This document shows, piece after piece, positions 1 through 5,272 of a stretch of 5,290 bases of DNA. The notes below the pieces were generated by a model that saw only the letters and a program-made list of their open reading frames with translations, was not told where the DNA came from and made no database searches. The position numbers and the translations under genes are program-made. The number at the start of each line of letters is the position of its first letter. Position 1 is the stretch's first letter. The stretch is from positions 1 through 5,290 of the forward strand of contig NZ_CAMLOV010000253.1 in the NCBI RefSeq assembly GCF_946481715.1. The letters run 5' to 3'. Source of the stretch: an uncultured Mucilaginibacter sp. GTDB lineage: Bacteria; Bacteroidota; Bacteroidia; Sphingobacteriales; Sphingobacteriaceae.

Positions 1-357
1 ATGCATCATTTAGAGTGTGGTAAGATAGTAATATTTGGCGCCGGTACAGGTAACCCGTATTTTACTACCGATACAGCCGCATCCCTGCGTGCAATTGAAA
101 TAAAAGCTGATGTGGTACTGAAAGGTACCCGAGTTGACGGTATCTACACCGCCGACCCGGAGAAAGACCCCGCAGCAACCCGTTACGACGAAATCTCCTT
201 CCAGGAAGTGTACGATAAAGGCTTGAGTGTAATGGATATGACAGCCATCACACTGTGCCAGGAAAATAAGCTTCCTATCATTGTATTTGATATGAACAAG
301 CCCGGCAACTTTATGAAGATTGCTCAAGGCGAACCGATAGGCACGCTGGTAAAATAA
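1..357 (+). CDS. pyrH: UMP kinase (uridylate kinase), C-terminal part
   Basis: This is the C-terminal half of bacterial UMP kinase, which phosphorylates UMP to UDP with ATP in pyrimidine nucleotide synthesis. It belongs to the amino acid kinase fold and is normally a cytoplasmic hexamer of about 235-240 residues. About 118 residues are present. Recognisable family segments are [19 protein letters not shown] (nucleotide-binding region), [20 protein letters not shown], the [11 protein letters not shown] helix, and the closing [13 protein letters not shown]...GTLVK. The ATG at position 1 is almost certainly an internal Met: the family's N-terminal Lys/Gly-rich phosphate loop and UMP-binding half are missing, so the gene starts left of the window. 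The frame is intact to the TAA stop, and a strong hairpin follows 14 bases later. The family is usually activated by GTP and inhibited by UTP, which cannot be judged here. Confidence 0.96.
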   Translation: MHHLECGKIVIFGAGTGNPYFTTDTAASLRAIEIKADVVLKGTRVDGIYTADPEKDPAATRYDEISFQEVYDKGLSVMDMTAITLCQENKLPIIVFDMNKPGNFMKIAQGEPIGTLVK

Positions 358-371
358 AAGGCAAATTCAAC

Positions 372-415
372 AAGAAGGCCTGCTGAGATCAATTTCAGCA
401 GGCCTTCTTATTTAT
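372..415. terminator. Strong hairpin terminator between convergent pyrH and ABC exporter gene
   Basis: A perfect 15-bp stem (372-386 with 395-409, arm AAGAAGGCCTGCTGA) encloses an 8-base loop. On the + strand a T-rich tail (CTTCTTATTTATTA) follows, as expected for pyrH termination. On the - strand the tail is only moderately T-rich. The hairpin lies just past the stop of the leftward ABC gene and could serve both genes. Confidence 0.85.
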
Positions 416-435
416 TATACCGTAATGATCTCGCG

Positions 436-2190
436 CTACGCCTCAACCGTAAACTTTTCCCCAATTTGTTGCCTCCACATCGCGTAGTACAAACCTTTTT
501 GGTCAATTAGGTCGTGGTGTTTGCCTTCTTCAATAATGTGCCCTTTCTCCAGCACAAATATCCTGTCGGCATGCATAATAGTGGATAGGCGGTGGGCTAT
601 CAAGATGGTGATCTGGTCATTCAGTACTGATACATCGCGGATAGTATCAGTAATTTCCTCTTCGGTAATCGAATCTAACGAAGAAGTGGCTTCGTCAAAA
701 ACCAGAATATCGGGCTTGCGCAGCAGGGCGCGTGCTATAGATAAACGTTGCTTTTCGCCACCGGAAACCTTAACACCGCCTTCGCCGATAACGGTATCCA
801 AACCCTTATCCGCACGCGCCAGTAAGGTTTGGCAGGCAGCACGGTGCAATACATTCATACAATCTTCATCCGTAGCCTCGGGCCGCACAAACAAGAGGTT
901 CTCGCGGATAGTGCCCGAGAACAACTGCGTATCCTGGGTCACAAAACCTATCTTTTCGCGGAGCTGATCAAGGTCGATATTTTTGCTTAGGATACTGTTA
1001 TAGGACACCTCACCATCAAATGGTTGGTATAATCCTACAAGCAGTTTAACCAGAGTGCTTTTCCCCGATCCGGATGGGCCAACAAAGGCGATAGTTTCAC
1101 CAGCTATGGCTTCAAAGCTAATGTGGTTTAACGCGTTACGGCTTGCTGTTAAATGTTTAAAGCTAACGTCGTCGAAAGTTAATTTTGCTATTTTTTCCAG
1201 CAGCACAGGTTTCTCTGGTTTTTTATCTATCGGCACACTCAAAATGCCCCTGAAGTTATTTAACGATACCTCTGCTTCGCGCCAGCTTAATATTACATTA
1301 CCTAATTCCTGTAACGGGTTGAACAAGAAGAACGAGTAAAATAGCAGGCTTAGATATTGCCCGGGGCTGATGGTGGTTTCAAATATCAGCACTAAGAGTA
1401 CCACAACCATACTACTCCTTACAAGGTTTACCGTAGTGCCTTGCACAAAGCTCATGCTGCGCACATACTTTACCTTTTTTAGCTCCAGATCGAGGATTTT
1501 GTAAGTGGTGTTATTTAAACGTTCTATCTCCTGTTTGGCTAATCCTAAGCTCTTTACCAATTCAATATTTCTTAACGATTCGGTTGTTGAGCCTGCAAGT
1601 GCAGTAGTTTCGCCTACGATCTTCTTTTGTATCACTTTTATTTTACGGCTTAATACCATACTAACGAAAGCGATAATAGGGATAGCCGCCAGATAAACCA
1701 GTGTTACCTTATAACTGATGCTAAGCGAATAGAAAATAACAAATAGCATTCCGGTTAAACTCACAAACAGGATACTAATAAAAGATGTGATGAATTTTTC
1801 GCAATCTAAACGCACCTTTTGCAAAATGCCAAGGGTTTCGCCGCTGCGTTGATCTTCAAAAACCTGGTAGGGTAATTCCAGCGAGTGTTTTAAGCCGTCG
1901 GCATACATTTTAGCGCCTACTTTTTGGGTGATGATGCTGGTGTAATAATCCTGAAAGTTTTTGGCTATACGCGATACCATTGCCACGCCGATTGCTGCGC
2001 CAACAAAAGTTAAAGCCGCCATTAAATACTGATGGTAGGTATAATGAGCCCGGTTACCTATAACCTGGTCTAGTATGCGGCCGCTGATGTAAGGATCGAG
2101 TAAGGAGAAGCCTATATTGACACCGGCAAGCAGGAGGGCGATAACTACAACCCCCCGGTAATTTTTTAAGTAAGATAAGAGTATGTTCAT
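436..2190 (-). CDS. ABC exporter half-transporter (fused membrane domain and ATPase)
   Basis: This is a type I ABC exporter subunit of 584 residues, the usual length for a half-transporter that works as a dimer in the inner membrane. The N-terminal half holds about six hydrophobic segments (near residues 14-34, 55-72, 135-157, 164-182, 256-272 and 278-292). The ATPase half begins near residue 335. It carries Walker A GPSGSGKST (371-379), Q-loop Gln419, signature VSGGEKQ (475-481), Walker B ILVFDE with catalytic Glu500, D-loop SSLD (503-506) and H-loop His533, so all catalytic residues are present. Motifs place it in the MsbA/multidrug/lipid exporter group, but the substrate cannot be read from sequence. 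I chose the ATG at 2190, where the protein starts MNILLSYL; an in-frame GTG two codons upstream (2196) is a weaker alternative. It lies downstream of the MarR-GNAT gene, separated by a terminator-like hairpin almost touching its start codon. Confidence 0.93.
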   Translation of the reverse strand: MNILLSYLKNYRGVVVIALLLAGVNIGFSLLDPYISGRILDQVIGNRAHYTYHQYLMAALTFVGAAIGVAMVSRIAKNFQDYYTSIITQKVGAKMYADGLKHSLELPYQVFEDQRSGETLGILQKVRLDCEKFITSFISILFVSLTGMLFVIFYSLSISYKVTLVYLAAIPIIAFVSMVLSRKIKVIQKKIVGETTALAGSTTESLRNIELVKSLGLAKQEIERLNNTTYKILDLELKKVKYVRSMSFVQGTTVNLVRSSMVVVLLVLIFETTISPGQYLSLLFYSFFLFNPLQELGNVILSWREAEVSLNNFRGILSVPIDKKPEKPVLLEKIAKLTFDDVSFKHLTASRNALNHISFEAIAGETIAFVGPSGSGKSTLVKLLVGLYQPFDGEVSYNSILSKNIDLDQLREKIGFVTQDTQLFSGTIRENLLFVRPEATDEDCMNVLHRAACQTLLARADKGLDTVIGEGGVKVSGGEKQRLSIARALLRKPDILVFDEATSSLDSITEEEITDTIRDVSVLNDQITILIAHRLSTIMHADRIFVLEKGHIIEEGKHHDLIDQKGLYYAMWRQQIGEKFTVEA

Positions 2191-2202
2191 TAACACAAAA
2201 CT

Positions 2203-2237
2203 AAAAAAAGGGAACGGCTAAGAAGCTCATTCCCTTT
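2203..2237 (-). terminator. Terminator of MarR-GNAT gene, abutting the ABC exporter start
   Basis: On the - strand, AAAGGGAA (2237-2230) pairs with TTCCCTTT (2214-2207), with a small inner AGC/GCT stem (2226-2224 with 2219-2217). A run of seven T (2209-2203) follows at once. This is the classic intrinsic terminator form. It lies 44 bases after the MarR-GNAT stop and ends only 12 bases before the ABC exporter ATG, so it could also act as an attenuator for that gene. Confidence 0.78.
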
Positions 2238-2280
2238 AATTTGACAATACGGTTATTTGTTTAACCACAGTGCCCCGATG

Positions 2281-3225
2281 CTAAAGCTGCATTTCCATTT
2301 GGATATTACAACGTTCGTAGGGTGAGGGCAAACCGCTTGTTTTTTTGAACCCCAGTTTATGGTATAGGTTTATAGCCGGCTTTAGTTTGGTGTTGCTTTC
2401 CAGGTAAAGTGCTTTTGCGCCAACTGCCCGGGCTTTCTCAATACAGGCAAGCCCAAGCAGGTAGCCGATGCCTTTGCCCTTTGCTTTTGGCGATACGGCC
2501 ATTTTGGCCAATTCGTACATTTCGTCTTTCATTTTAATCAATGCGGATGTGCCCACCGGTTCGCCTTTATATAAGGCGATCAAAATGTATCCACCCTTAT
2601 CTAAAATGTACTCTTGCGGATGGCCGAGCGATTTGTGGTCCGTTTCTTCCATTTTAAAGTTTTGAGTTATCCACTCCTCATTTAATTGTTTAAATGCTTC
2701 CTGGTATTTAGGTTCGTACGGTACTATTTTTATGTCTTTCGCTTCGCGTATTTTTTTCTCGTCTTGTACCCGCTTAAGTAGGCTTTTCTGTTCCAGTAAA
2801 AACTCCCATTCTTCAATAGCTTTCCAAATGTTGTACTGGGTTTCGTCCAGTGCACGCTCTACCGCAGCATTTACGTCGGTATATTGCACTTGTATCCTTT
2901 CATTTATCTTTTTCCCTTTTTCGGTGAGCCCTATAAAGTTCTTACGGGCATCTTTTTTATTGGCGATTTCCTGAGCTATGCCACTTTTTACCATCTCTTT
3001 TGCAATAGTGCTTACCGAGGGGTGGGAGTGGCTTATCTCCTGTGCTATCTGCATAATAGATTTGGGCTCGCCCTCGGCCAGCGCGTAAAACACTGGGAAC
3101 CATTTGGGGTTTAGCTCAATATCATAAAGGTTATACACCTTCGCCGCCTGGTCTGTCACCAAATCGCTTAGCCTGCGCAAACGACTTCCGAGTGCCAGTT
3201 TGCCCACTTTATTATAAAATTCCAT
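2281..3225 (-). CDS. Bifunctional MarR-type regulator / GNAT N-acetyltransferase fusion
   Basis: This is a 314-residue fusion of a MarR-family DNA-binding domain and a GNAT acetyltransferase, an architecture known in Bacteroidota and other bacteria. Residues about 1-150 form the MarR part. The winged helix has its recognition helix around SHPSVSTIAKEMVKSG (67-82), then the wing with the KDAR motif (91-94) and LTEKGKK (100-106). Residues about 165-312 form the GNAT domain, with acetyl-CoA-binding motif A at VSPKAKGKGIG (244-254) and the late motif AINLYHKLGF (284-293). The start at 3225 gives MEFYNKVGKLALGSRLRRLSD, typical for the family; the open frame runs 20 codons further up but crosses the promoter and palindrome. 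A promoter and a palindromic operator lie directly upstream, suggesting autoregulation. The acetylated substrate is unknown; small molecules or protein lysines are both possible for GNATs. Confidence 0.92.
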   Translation of the reverse strand: MEFYNKVGKLALGSRLRRLSDLVTDQAAKVYNLYDIELNPKWFPVFYALAEGEPKSIMQIAQEISHSHPSVSTIAKEMVKSGIAQEIANKKDARKNFIGLTEKGKKINERIQVQYTDVNAAVERALDETQYNIWKAIEEWEFLLEQKSLLKRVQDEKKIREAKDIKIVPYEPKYQEAFKQLNEEWITQNFKMEETDHKSLGHPQEYILDKGGYILIALYKGEPVGTSALIKMKDEMYELAKMAVSPKAKGKGIGYLLGLACIEKARAVGAKALYLESNTKLKPAINLYHKLGFKKTSGLPSPYERCNIQMEMQL

Positions 3226-3241
3226 AATAAGTATTAAGTTA

Positions 3242-3255
3242 CGTAATCGATTACG
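3242..3255. promoter_or_regulatory. 14-bp perfect palindrome, candidate MarR operator
   Basis: CGTAATCGATTACG is an exact palindrome. Beyond one mismatched pair (3241/3256), two further pairs (3239-3240 with 3257-3258) extend it to 20 bp. It begins at the base next to the predicted -7 box and spans the expected transcription start, 17 bases before the MarR-GNAT ATG. Size, symmetry and position fit a MarR dimer operator that blocks transcription. That the fusion protein binds it is inference. Confidence 0.7.
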
Positions 3256-3286
3256 CAAATATAACTTGCTATTTGGGTTTTCCAAA
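3256..3286 (-). promoter_or_regulatory. Bacteroidota-type promoter of the MarR-GNAT gene
   Basis: Reading the - strand, a -33 box TTTG (3286-3283) is followed by exactly 19 bases and then TATATTTG (3263-3256). This matches the Bacteroidota primary-sigma consensus TTTG-N19-TAnnTTTG at every fixed position. Transcription would start near 3249, giving a leader of about 24 bases. Confidence 0.78.
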
Positions 3287-3293
3287 TAGCAAG
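3265..3293. repeat. 12-bp perfect inverted repeat over the -33 box
   Basis: CTTGCTATTTGG (3265-3276) is repeated inverted as CCAAATAGCAAG (3282-3293) around a 5-base spacer. The right arm contains the predicted -33 box of the MarR-GNAT promoter. No T-run follows on the - strand, so it is not a typical terminator. A second protein-binding site is the simplest reading, with an RNA hairpin as an alternative. Confidence 0.6.
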
Positions 3294-3316
3294 CACATTA
3301 AAAAAAGTATATCAAC

Positions 3317-3350
3317 AAAAAAGGGGAACACCTAACAGGCAGTTCCCCTT
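3317..3350 (-). terminator. Terminator of frr
   Basis: On the - strand, AAGGGGAAC (3350-3342) pairs perfectly with GTTCCCCTT (3329-3321), with an inner CCT/AGG stem. It runs into TTTTTTG and a further T-rich stretch down to 3301. It lies 20 bases after the frr stop codon. Confidence 0.85.
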
Positions 3351-3370
3351 ACTAAACAGTTTAAGCAAGC

Positions 3371-3934
3371 TTAAACCGTCATGATATCTTTTTCCTTAGC
3401 TTCTGATAGCTGGTCTACTTTTATAATGTATGCATCCGTTAGTTTCTGCACCTCTGCTTCGCCAACTTTTATTTCATCTTCAGATACGCCTTCGGTTTTT
3501 AACTTTTTAATCTTCTCGTTAGCATCCTTACGGATGTTACGAACGGCAACTTTGCCTGTTTCTGCTTCGGCTTTCGCTTTTTTCACCAGGTCGCGGCGGC
3601 GCTCTTCGGTAAGCGGCGGCACGTTAATGCGGATAATTACGCCATCATTTTGTGGGTTAACACCCAGATTGGCCTCCTTTATTGCTTTCTCTATTAAAGG
3701 CAGCAGGTTTTTTTCCCAGGGCTGCACCACAATAGTACGCGCATCGGGCGTGTTTACGCTACCCACCTGGCTAAGGGGTGTGGCAGTACCGTAATAATCA
3801 ACGGTAATATCATCAAGCATGCTTGGGTTTGCCTTGCCTGCACGTATTTTACCTAATTCGTTATCTGCGTGCAAAATTGCTTTATCCATTAAAGCTTTTG
3901 CATCATTCACTTGTTTTTTAATGAGTTCGCTCAT
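3371..3934 (-). CDS. frr: Ribosome recycling factor
   Basis: Ribosome recycling factor acts with EF-G to split the post-termination ribosome from mRNA and tRNA in the cytoplasm. The 187-residue product is of normal length (about 185). Family segments are present in order: LGKIRAGKANPSML (27-40), the hinge and domain II with DYYGTATPLSQV (46-57), PWEKNLLPLIEKAI (72-85), PPLTEERRRDLVK (106-118) and VAVRNIRKDANEKIKK (129-144). Arg132, the position shown to be important in E. coli RRF, is kept. The ATG at 3934 gives MSELIKKQV. A TATTTTTG (3958-3951) upstream resembles a -7 box but has no well-spaced -33 partner, and a 10-bp palindrome CCTAATTAGG lies at 3977-3986. Its own terminator follows. It faces pyrH from about 3 kb away, although the two genes are adjacent and co-directional in many bacteria. 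Confidence 0.97.
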   Translation of the reverse strand: MSELIKKQVNDAKALMDKAILHADNELGKIRAGKANPSMLDDITVDYYGTATPLSQVGSVNTPDARTIVVQPWEKNLLPLIEKAIKEANLGVNPQNDGVIIRINVPPLTEERRRDLVKKAKAEAETGKVAVRNIRKDANEKIKKLKTEGVSEDEIKVGEAEVQKLTDAYIIKVDQLSEAKEKDIMTV

Positions 3935-3950
3935 TGTTTAAGATTTTTGA

Positions 3951-3958
3951 CAAAAATA
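3951..3958 (-). promoter_or_regulatory. Possible -7 box of the frr promoter
   Basis: TATTTTTG on the - strand fits TAnnTTTG and would start transcription about ten bases before the frr ATG. The only nearby TTTG is 11 bases upstream, too close for a -33 box, so this is half a promoter at best. Confidence 0.3.
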
Positions 3959-4121
3959 ATAAAAAGTATCAAAGCCCCTAATTAGGTTTTACCCACAACG
4001 CATTTTATACAGGTAAATTAAACGGAACAAAAGCGCAAAAGCCGAGCGGGCACGCTAAGAAATGGGCGAAACATAAGCGCATAAAAAATCACGCCACCAA
4101 AATGCATGAAAGCGTGCAAAT

Positions 4122-4163
4122 AAAAAACTATAGCAAAGCGCCGGTTGAGCGGCGCTTTGCTAT
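4122..4163 (-). terminator. Terminator of the RRM protein gene
   Basis: A perfect 13-bp stem, ATAGCAAAGCGCC (4130-4142) with its complement (4151-4163), can extend by one G-C pair to leave a 6-base loop. On the - strand it is followed by AGTTTTTTATTT (from 4130 down). It lies 13 bases after the stop codon of the RNA-binding protein gene. Confidence 0.9.
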
Positions 4164-4176
4164 TATGTTTAAAAAA

Positions 4177-4581
4177 TTACCAACGGCTACCGCCGCCGCC
4201 GCCACCGCGGTTATTATCTTTTGAGTAGCCGCCACCGCCGCCACCTCTGCTGTCTCTTGAGTAGCCGCCGCCACCGCCGCCACGGTTACCACCGCCGCCG
4301 CCGTAACCACCACCACCGCCGCTTCTGCGATCGCCTGGTTTTTTGTCTTCAGCCTGGCTAACCGCAATCGAGCGGCCGCTTATTTCAGAACCATTTAGGC
4401 CAGAAATTGCTTTTTGAGCTGCCTCATCGTCAGACATTTCAACAAATCCGAAACCTTTGCTGCGGCCAGATTCTCTGTCAATAATAATTTTAACGGTGCT
4501 TACTTCACCATAAGCTTCAAAAAGCTCTTTTAAATCTGCTTCCTCTAAAGAGTAAGGAAGGCTTCCTACGAATATGTTCAT
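4177..4581 (-). CDS. RRM-domain RNA-binding protein with Gly-rich RGG-like tail
   Basis: This is a 134-residue protein with one RNA recognition motif (about residues 2-76) followed by a disordered Gly/Arg/Tyr/Ser tail. RNP2 is NIFVGSL (2-8) and RNP1 is KGFGFVEM (42-49), with aromatic residues at Phe4, Phe44 and Phe46 positioned to stack on RNA bases. The tail (87-134) has 28 Gly in 48 residues, in five runs of 5-6 Gly separated by Tyr/Ser/Arg/Asp/Asn linkers, and ends SRW. The layout matches the small Gly-rich RRM proteins of cyanobacteria and Bacteroidota, some of which are cold-induced; here RNA chaperone or mRNA-binding activity is inference. I chose the ATG at 4581, giving MNIFVGSLPY; a TTG one codon upstream is unlikely. 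It has its own candidate promoter, a leader of about 50 bases and a strong terminator. Confidence 0.93.
   Translation of the reverse strand: MNIFVGSLPYSLEEADLKELFEAYGEVSTVKIIIDRESGRSKGFGFVEMSDDEAAQKAISGLNGSEISGRSIAVSQAEDKKPGDRRSGGGGGYGGGGGNRGGGGGGYSRDSRGGGGGGYSKDNNRGGGGGGSRW
4180..4323 (-). repeat. Low-complexity Gly-rich coding repeat (RGG-like tail)
   Basis: The last 48 sense codons of the RRM gene are built from runs of GGN glycine codons, seen as CCGCC/CACC tracts on the + strand. A segment coding for GYS followed by a charged linker and Arg-Gly6 occurs twice (from residues 106 and 118). It is a local GC-rich tract in a more AT-rich setting and a likely site of length variation between strains. 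Confidence 0.85.
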
Positions 4582-4637
4582 CAAAAAATTAGTTTAGTAA
4601 TGATCGGTTTTTCTTGCCGCCATCTTATTGTTTACAC

Positions 4638-4671
4638 CAAATATAGAATAGATATTAATCACTTGTACAAT
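4638..4671 (-). promoter_or_regulatory. Candidate promoter of the RRM protein gene
   Basis: TATATTTG (4645-4638) on the - strand matches the -7 consensus exactly. The upstream ATTG (4671-4668) is a possible -33 box, but its 22-base spacer is longer than the usual 19. It predicts a leader of about 50 bases, containing a 9-codon open frame. Confidence 0.55.
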
Positions 4672-4727
4672 AATTTATCAAACTGTGCCCTTTATTTTAA
4701 TAATTAAGCCATTTTGATGCGTTTTTT

Positions 4728-5180
4728 TTACAAAACCGAAGAAATGAGATACGTTTTTCCGTTTAGGTTAAATTCTTCTCCTGCTCGTTTGCCCTTTAAT
4801 TTTAGCCCAATTGGTGAAACAGGCGATACAGCAAAATAGTTTTTGCCATTTAACAACAAGCTGCCGGCGCTTATTGCAATGTAAAAGTCTCCGTTATTGG
4901 TAGTTACAAGGCTGCCGGTATCAGCTGTTGCTGCTGCGCTTTTAACACCCACCTGGTTTAGTGCAACCATCAGTTTATTGGCTTCGTTTAATTGCGCAAG
5001 GTTTCGGTTAGTTTCCTGCTGGGCCATTTCGCGCCCGGTTTCGTATTTATCGCCTGCACTGCTTTTTGTATCATTATTTGCAGCTTGCTGCGCTTCGGCT
5101 ATGGCCTGTTCTGCCTCTTGCATACGGCCTTTTACATAGGCAACGCATAGCGTGTGCAGTGCCGTTTTTATTTCGCTCAT
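4728..5180 (-). CDS. Small Gre-factor-like protein (GreA/GreB-type fold), function unproven
   Basis: This 150-residue protein resembles transcript cleavage factors GreA/GreB (about 158 residues) in length and layout. Residues 1-78 are charged and helical, as for an antiparallel coiled coil. At its middle, SAGDKYETGREMAQQE (41-56) lines up with the GreA tip, which reads GDLxEN. Asp44 and Glu47 sit three apart, like GreA Asp41 and Glu44. The C-terminal part ends with YFAVSPVSPIGLKLKGKRAGEEF (115-137), matching the Gre C-terminal segment with SPIA, GK and GD(E) motifs. Related Bacteroidota proteins have, as I recall, been labelled 3-oxoacyl-ACP synthase, but no ketosynthase features are visible. 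The start at 5180 (MSEIKTALH) is preferred over an upstream in-frame extension to 5255. It would act at the RNA polymerase secondary channel, which is inference. No clear promoter or terminator is visible. Confidence 0.75.
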   Translation of the reverse strand: MSEIKTALHTLCVAYVKGRMQEAEQAIAEAQQAANNDTKSSAGDKYETGREMAQQETNRNLAQLNEANKLMVALNQVGVKSAAATADTGSLVTTNNGDFYIAISAGSLLLNGKNYFAVSPVSPIGLKLKGKRAGEEFNLNGKTYLISSVL

Positions 5181-5231
5181 TTTTATCCTAAAAAAACGAA
5201 TATGGTAAATAAAAGCAAAACCACACCCTCT

Positions 5232-5272
5232 AAAAAAATAAAAGCCCCGGAGCACTCGCTGCCCGGGACTTT
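5232..5272 (-). terminator. Terminator of a leftward gene beyond the right edge
   Basis: On the - strand, AAAG (5272-5269) and CCCGG (5267-5263) pair with CCGGG (5250-5246) and CTTT (5244-5241), with one mismatch (5268/5245) and an inner AGC/GCT stem. TATTTTTTTA follows immediately. No gene inside the window precedes it in this direction, so it probably ends a gene that lies past position 5290. Confidence 0.65.

Noticed and set aside
521..967. 148-residue open frame on the + strand
   Set aside because: It lies antisense to the ABC exporter ATPase domain, whose motifs are all intact; Ser-rich composition is typical of a shadow frame.
2191..2196. GTG at 2196 as start of the ABC exporter
   Set aside because: An ATG lies two codons further in with a natural N-terminus, and neither has a Shine-Dalgarno sequence, so the ATG is preferred.
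2241..2266. TTGACA resembling an E. coli -35 box, and the small GGTTA/TAACC inverted repeat after it
   Set aside because: No rightward gene follows the TTGACA and this phylum uses a different promoter form; the 5-bp inverted repeat is too short to support a site.
3226..3285. 20-codon N-terminal extension of the MarR-GNAT protein
   Set aside because: It would cross the predicted promoter and operator, and the family-like N-terminus begins at the ATG at 3225.
3982..4224. Lysine-rich open frame on the + strand between frr and the RRM gene
   Set aside because: It has no start codon near its beginning, runs through the RRM terminator hairpin and then into the antisense of the Gly-rich tail; probably chance.
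4128..4367. Ala/Val-rich 79-residue open frame on the - strand
   Set aside because: It is the alternate frame of the Gly-rich repeat (GGN codons read as GCN/GTN), with no start context, and overlaps the real RRM gene and its terminator.
5181..5231. TTTG upstream of the Gre-like gene as a -33 box
   Set aside because: At 19 bases downstream there is only a T-run and no TAnnTTTG, so no promoter can be supported.
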